Shown: positions 60,642 to 64,000 of the stretch, one piece after another
Numbering within the stretch: position 1 is the stretch's first letter
How the letters are laid out: each line of letters opens with the position of its first letter
Assembly: GCF_014842265.1 (NCBI RefSeq)
Contig: NZ_JACYVI010000005.1
Coordinates: forward strand, 122,518 to 186,517
DNA: 64,000 nt
Direction of reading: 5' to 3'
Source: Pseudomonas sp. CFBP 13711
GTDB taxonomy: Bacteria; Pseudomonadota; Gammaproteobacteria; Pseudomonadales; Pseudomonadaceae
Translations under genes and position numbers: made by a program
Notes under the pieces: model-generated
What the model was told of the DNA's origin: nothing
Databases searched by the model: none
Seen by the model: the letters and a program-made list of their open reading frames with translations, nothing else

Positions 60642-61714
60642 TTAATTCACGGTGGCCCAAAGCGCAGAGTCTGTTTGCGGATGAGCTGGTATCTTCCTGG
60701 CTCATACGTAACGCGTTCGCGCATGGCTGCTCACCCATGTCACTCACCGGAAGTATCTGGCCTGGCTGGAGATGTTGGACCATTGATCTGGACCGTGGGA
60801 TCCCTGACGGAAAACTCTTGCCTCTGTCGAAAATGACAGGGATAGCTGTTTCGGACATCTATTCGTCAACACTCCGTCCCATCGCTCAGGCACTAAACCC
60901 AGCGCTCGATCACCACAAAGGCATGTGGCCATGGATTCTTGGGCTCGGAACCCGCAACCGTCGCCACTCCGGCGGATTGCAGTGCTGTCCTCTTTGCTTA
61001 GCTGAAAACGTTCCCTATTACCGGTTGTCCTCGCGACTGGCTTGGCACACGTGCTGTGAAAAGCATCAGGTGAGACTTATAGACAGGTGCCCTGAGTGCG
61101 GGGCGCCATTACAGCCGCACCTGTTGGAGCAGGTGGATTTGGATTGCGGGCATTGCCATCGCTGCCACATCCCCTTTAATACGCATTCTGACAGTCTGGG
61201 ATTTGCCGCCGGAGCACTCGCCTTTCAGCGTGCAGCTGATGACGCAATGCATGGTCTGGTATCTGAAGACGATCCCAACTGTGATCCTGGCGAGTGGTTT
61301 TATCGCGCGCGGTTTATCATCGGCATACTGAGGGTTGCCGCGGTGAATGGCTCAAAGCCGTTTTCCGCTTTTCGGGAGGCGTACCATGTCGGTGCTGTTG
61401 CTCGACCAGATTCTGGTCTCCCCATTGAACTGCTCTCCATTGCGGAAAGAATGGAGTTGCTGTCTGCGGCCTGGAAGGTCATGGATATGGGGGCACATCA
61501 ACTGTACGAAGCTATTACGGCTTGCTCACTACCTCGGTATTCCTTACGGATACCGGCCGGCGAGATTCCACTACCCTTGCAAGCGACGCTCGAGGGGCTT
61601 CCTGCAGGTAAGCCCAGGAAACACGCAGCAACTGGTTTTCGTTCGCCAGCTTCACAACACACCGTTGCCAAGCTGTGGGCAAGGTTAAAAAGAAAGGTCC
61701 AACGGGATGGTTGA
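60602..61714 (+). CDS. tniQ: TniQ/TnsD-like target-selection protein
   Basis: 370 aa from the ATG at 60602, overlapping tnsC by 40 bp; the frame opens at 60536 inside tnsC. The TniQ N-terminal domain reads FADELVSSWLIRNAFAHGCS (about 24-43) and is followed by a zinc-binding region CCPLCLAE...HTCCEKH...CPECGAPL...CGHCHRC (about 128-190). The rest is helical. Short TnsD-type proteins recognise the attachment site, so this is the best candidate for the comM specificity. It ends by overlapping the next gene by 8 bp. Confidence 0.9.
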   Translation: MGTPYSWHPRIAVVNSRWPKAQSLFADELVSSWLIRNAFAHGCSPMSLTGSIWPGWRCWTIDLDRGIPDGKLLPLSKMTGIAVSDIYSSTLRPIAQALNPALDHHKGMWPWILGLGTRNRRHSGGLQCCPLCLAENVPYYRLSSRLAWHTCCEKHQVRLIDRCPECGAPLQPHLLEQVDLDCGHCHRCHIPFNTHSDSLGFAAGALAFQRAADDAMHGLVSEDDPNCDPGEWFYRARFIIGILRVAAVNGSKPFSAFREAYHVGAVARPDSGLPIELLSIAERMELLSAAWKVMDMGAHQLYEAITACSLPRYSLRIPAGEIPLPLQATLEGLPAGKPRKHAATGFRSPASQHTVAKLWARLKRKVQRDG

Positions 61715-63140
61715 AAGTCAGAAGCAGGAGGACAGCTGTTGCTCGGCCTGCCACAAGCCGATGCGAAGAACTCATCGGGTGTACTTGTTCCAACGCTACT
61801 GCAACAACTGCTATGCCAGGCTATTCAAGCCTAGGCTATGCCCAGGCTGTGGAAATAGAGTTCGCTTGCCGACTTTTCACCTCGATGCAGTCTGTCACTC
61901 CTGTGTCACCTCTGTCCCCTGCATACGGTGCGAACGCATAGGTCGACCGGTGGGCAGGATTACACCTGAGGGATTGGCTTGTAACTCCTGCGCTCATTAC
62001 TTTACTGAGCCTCACCACTGTGAGATGTGCAACGCTCTCTCAACTCGACTCAGCAAAAAAATCATTGACGATCAGGAGATGCGTTGCTGTCCAAAATGTG
62101 CGAGCAACGCTGAAACGTGCCCCAGCTGTAGACGATATAGGGTTCTGATTGATGGGCGTGATGGCGTCAGGGAGTGTCGCCGTTGTGCGCATCTGGGTGA
62201 GATCGAGTGCCGAAGCTGTGGCGAAATGTCGCCTGCAGGTTACGGGTCTGAATGTGAAAAATGCCGAGGCCGTAGAACCTTCTACAAGCGCTTGCAGATG
62301 AATGTCCAAGCACTGAGTCGTGATGTCTTTCGAGAGGCTTATTTGGCGTATGGGGAGTGGCTGATTAACAAGATCGGACCCAAGAGGGCGGCTCTGCTGA
62401 TCAATCGCCATTTGAAGAGTTTCACTGAGATGAACGCGCAGTGGATTCGCTTGCCGACCTATCAGCAGCTTCTTGAAGCGAAGGGTGCGCTGTGGATTCG
62501 ACGCGCTCTGCTCCCCATGCAGTGGATGGCTGAAGAGCGGGGGATGCGTGTTGATGAGACCCTAAGGGAGGAGGTCACGGAAGTGGGCCGGATTGAAGCC
62601 ATTATGGCCTCTACTTCGTCAGAGGCTGGGCAAAAAATGCTTCAAGCGTATCGTGTGCACCTTCAATCGAAGCCCAACAAACGAGTCAACTCATTGAGGT
62701 CTGTCCGCATGGCGATGCGCAGCGCCGCAAATCTCGTGTTGGTGAGCGAGGCTGATGGTCGCCCATCGCCCTCTTCTGAGTCCTTGCGTTCACTGCTGGC
62801 TGAAACGCCTGGAGTGGCAGCCTCGTTGGCAAGCTTCATCAGCTTTCTGAACGCGTCGTATGAGTCGTCGATCGTGTTTCCCAAAGACAATCGGGATGCC
62901 ATCAAACTCAGGCGAAAACGCGCTGAGCAGGTGCTCAAATCGTTGATGGGCGAGGCCGCCATGGGTGTCGATGTGCTCGATCGCTGGCCGACAGCTGCAT
63001 TGGGTTACTTCCATGGCGTGGGAAGGGTCAACAAGAAAAGTATGGTTCTGACCAGTGACCCCGAAAAAAAAGGTTTGGTTGTCACGCTGAAAGGCAAGGA
63101 ATACTGGATTCCGCTGCCATCGACCGCTCAGGTCGAGTGA
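61707..63140 (+). CDS. Zinc-ribbon-rich fifth transposition protein (TniE/TnsF-like)
   Basis: 477 aa. The first about 190 residues contain 12 CxxC motifs (CSAC, CNNC, CPGC, CHSC, CIRC, CNSC, CEMC, CPKC, CPSC, CRRC, CRSC, CEKC), i.e. about six zinc ribbons in tandem. Residues about 200-400 are all-helical and include two segments reminiscent of the SAM-like core-binding fold of tyrosine recombinases (VQALSRDVFREAYLAYGEWL; VAASLASFISFLNASY), but no catalytic R-HxxR-Y set is visible. It occupies the position of the extra protein in Tn6022-type elements. I recall that such a protein was reported as needed for Tn6022 transposition; the equivalence is inferred. Stop is 13 bp from that of the convergent gene. 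Confidence 0.7.
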   Translation: MVESQKQEDSCCSACHKPMRRTHRVYLFQRYCNNCYARLFKPRLCPGCGNRVRLPTFHLDAVCHSCVTSVPCIRCERIGRPVGRITPEGLACNSCAHYFTEPHHCEMCNALSTRLSKKIIDDQEMRCCPKCASNAETCPSCRRYRVLIDGRDGVRECRRCAHLGEIECRSCGEMSPAGYGSECEKCRGRRTFYKRLQMNVQALSRDVFREAYLAYGEWLINKIGPKRAALLINRHLKSFTEMNAQWIRLPTYQQLLEAKGALWIRRALLPMQWMAEERGMRVDETLREEVTEVGRIEAIMASTSSEAGQKMLQAYRVHLQSKPNKRVNSLRSVRMAMRSAANLVLVSEADGRPSPSSESLRSLLAETPGVAASLASFISFLNASYESSIVFPKDNRDAIKLRRKRAEQVLKSLMGEAAMGVDVLDRWPTAALGYFHGVGRVNKKSMVLTSDPEKKGLVVTLKGKEYWIPLPSTAQVE

Positions 63141-63152
63141 GATAATAAACCC

Positions 63153-64000
63153 TTACACAGGACCAACCAGGCCGCGCAAATTGTTCAAAATCACCTTTTT
63201 GAAGGGCTCCGGTCCGTAATCGCGAGGGCGGTGAACGAAGGTCGCATGTGTATAGTTGGACATCTTCGTATCTTTGATTCGACCGTCATGCTTGAGAATG
63301 TTTTGGAATATCACACCTAACTCAAGATCGACATCGGTCTTCCGGGTGGGGAGCATAACCATCAGACCTCGGTAGCCATCTTCATAGTGTTTGATAGCTC
63401 CATCATCGGTGGTGAAGCTCCGCGGTTTGCGGAAGATCTCCAGGATATAGACGTGCCTCTCGGCAACAGTCATCCGGATAACGAAAATGCGTTTTGGCGC
63501 CCGTTTGAAGACCCCATCTTTTCCAGGCGGCACGGCCGAGATGTATTCATACTCTGCCACGCCTTCCGTCTGAAACCCTGCATGCCTTGTATACCAGCCT
63601 ACCTCACTGATATATCCATCAAGGGTTTCTGACAGGCTGATGCAGGTTTGCCACATCTGGGCGAGACTGCCATCAGGTACTGCTTCTGGGGAAACAAATT
63701 CGGATTTGCCGCCGCCTCGGCCGTTCCCACGAGCATCCCCTGGGGCGAGGGTATTACGATCACTGCCGGGTATAGCGTCGCCTCGTCGCCCGGATATCAC
63801 CTCTTTCCTGCGGATGATTTTTCGTCTAGTGCCAAGCGTCCTGAACGGAGGGTTATGCACTATCCGCGGGGTATCGCTATCTGGTGCCTCATCGTCAATG
63901 AGCGACACGATGACATTTGACGACCCTGGTGGAGGGTTTTGTATATAGGGACGCCTGCCATCTTCTGTTTCAGCTCCGCCTTCTGCAGCATAATCTTGAC
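63153..64000 (-). CDS. TnsE-like protein, N-terminus beyond window
   Basis: Annotated here as 3'-partial view of a longer gene: the frame stays open from the stop at 63153 past the GTG at 63908 to the window edge, and the extra codons look coding (GRRPYIQNPPPGSS). The C-terminus (about the last 130 residues) has the pattern I recall for TnsE C-terminal domains: a beta hairpin FVIRMTVAERHVYILEIFR, a linker, a helical stretch LELGVIFQNILKHDGRIKD, then THATFVHRPRDYGPEPFKKV and a final helix. The middle is basic and disordered (RTLGTRRKIIRRKEV), as in TnsE. TnsE of Tn7 directs transposition into replicating and conjugal DNA. Convergent with the operon, unlike Tn7. Confidence 0.5.
   Translation of the reverse strand, partial: QDYAAEGGAETEDGRRPYIQNPPPGSSNVIVSLIDDEAPDSDTPRIVHNPPFRTLGTRRKIIRRKEVISGRRGDAIPGSDRNTLAPGDARGNGRGGGKSEFVSPEAVPDGSLAQMWQTCISLSETLDGYISEVGWYTRHAGFQTEGVAEYEYISAVPPGKDGVFKRAPKRIFVIRMTVAERHVYILEIFRKPRSFTTDDGAIKHYEDGYRGLMVMLPTRKTDVDLELGVIFQNILKHDGRIKDTKMSNYTHATFVHRPRDYGPEPFKKVILNNLRGLVGPV

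Larger units (their letters stand above)
57037..64000. mobile_element. Tn7-like transposon in comM (Tn6022/AbaR-like), left part only
   Basis: Starts TGTAGGATTTCT at the break in comM. Carries tnsA-tnsB-tnsC-tniQ and a fifth zinc-ribbon gene as one overlapping operon, then a convergent tnsE-like gene running off the window. By eye the sequence is more AT-rich than the flanking chromosome, with less biased codon use. The gene order (TnsA, TnsB, TnsC, TniQ, extra protein) and comM target match what is known of Tn6022/AbaR elements (tniC-A-B-D-E). The right end and cargo are not visible, so completeness cannot be judged. Confidence 0.93.

Noticed and set aside
61707..63140. Fifth transposon gene as a transposon-encoded integrase or active tyrosine recombinase
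   Set aside because: No catalytic Arg/His/Arg/Tyr set is visible; only a loose helical resemblance to the core-binding domain.
63387..63948. Plus-strand frames opposite the tnsE-like gene
   Set aside because: They are antisense and the minus strand has the longer continuous frame, open to the window edge with coding-like sequence.

Overview
The window is a piece of a Pseudomonas chromosome (fluorescens/syringae-like rather than P. aeruginosa). The evidence is oxyR-recG, exbB-exbD-tonB, rph/crc/pyrE, argB-algC-dut-coaBC-radC, rpmB-rpmG, dadA-ridA-alr and xpt/rep in the order I recall for the PA53xx-PA52xx region of P. aeruginosa PAO1. High GC, Pseudomonas-type REP/REPIN repeats and Crc also fit. 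Gene names rest on motifs read in the translations plus remembered synteny; no search was run.

Layout. 1-300: tandem REP-type repeats. 325-9430: an HDOD protein, recG, oxyR, the TonB energy-coupling genes, an NAD-dependent epimerase-like gene, a lipoprotein and a RidA. 9454-13513: spoT, rpoZ, gmk and yicC on the minus strand. 13804-17163: rph and a small membrane protein facing crc, then pyrE and a DUF4124 protein. 17185-20622: a large accessory gene for a probable polymorphic toxin/effector with a ParB-like C-terminus. 20800-26907: argB, algC (long membrane-anchored form), dut, coaBC and radC. 27111-29466: a dipeptide-type binding protein and the rpmB-rpmG operon with a long leader. 29545-42420: amine and D-amino-acid catabolism (cupin, aldehyde dehydrogenase, FAD amine oxidase, Lrp, dadA, RidA, alanine racemase, a PauR-like regulator), with an exporter, a phospholipase D-family lipoprotein and a MocR regulator facing a DUF1127 gene. 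42429-56101: a DUF2845 protein, an acetyl-CoA hydrolase/transferase, a sulfur-type MBL/TauE pair, xpt, rep, a GGDEF-EAL protein, MATE, LysR and a chemoreceptor.

The most notable structure begins at 57037. comM (the yifB/Mg-chelatase-like helicase gene) is cut just upstream of its Walker B motif by a Tn7-like transposon that runs past the window edge. The visible part has a left end starting TGT with repeated CTGCGAC motifs, then an overlapping five-gene operon: tnsA (endonuclease), tnsB (DDE transposase), tnsC (AAA+ regulator), tniQ/tnsD (target selector) and a zinc-ribbon-rich fifth protein. A convergent gene after it, open to the window edge, has a C-terminus resembling TnsE. The site and gene order match the Tn6022/AbaR type of comM-targeting element known in Acinetobacter. 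Here it sits in a Pseudomonas and appears to carry both a fifth-protein gene and a tnsE-like gene. The far end, the cargo and the other half of comM lie outside the window.

The core half of the window is ordinary. The accessory parts are the toxin gene, the REP arrays and the transposon.
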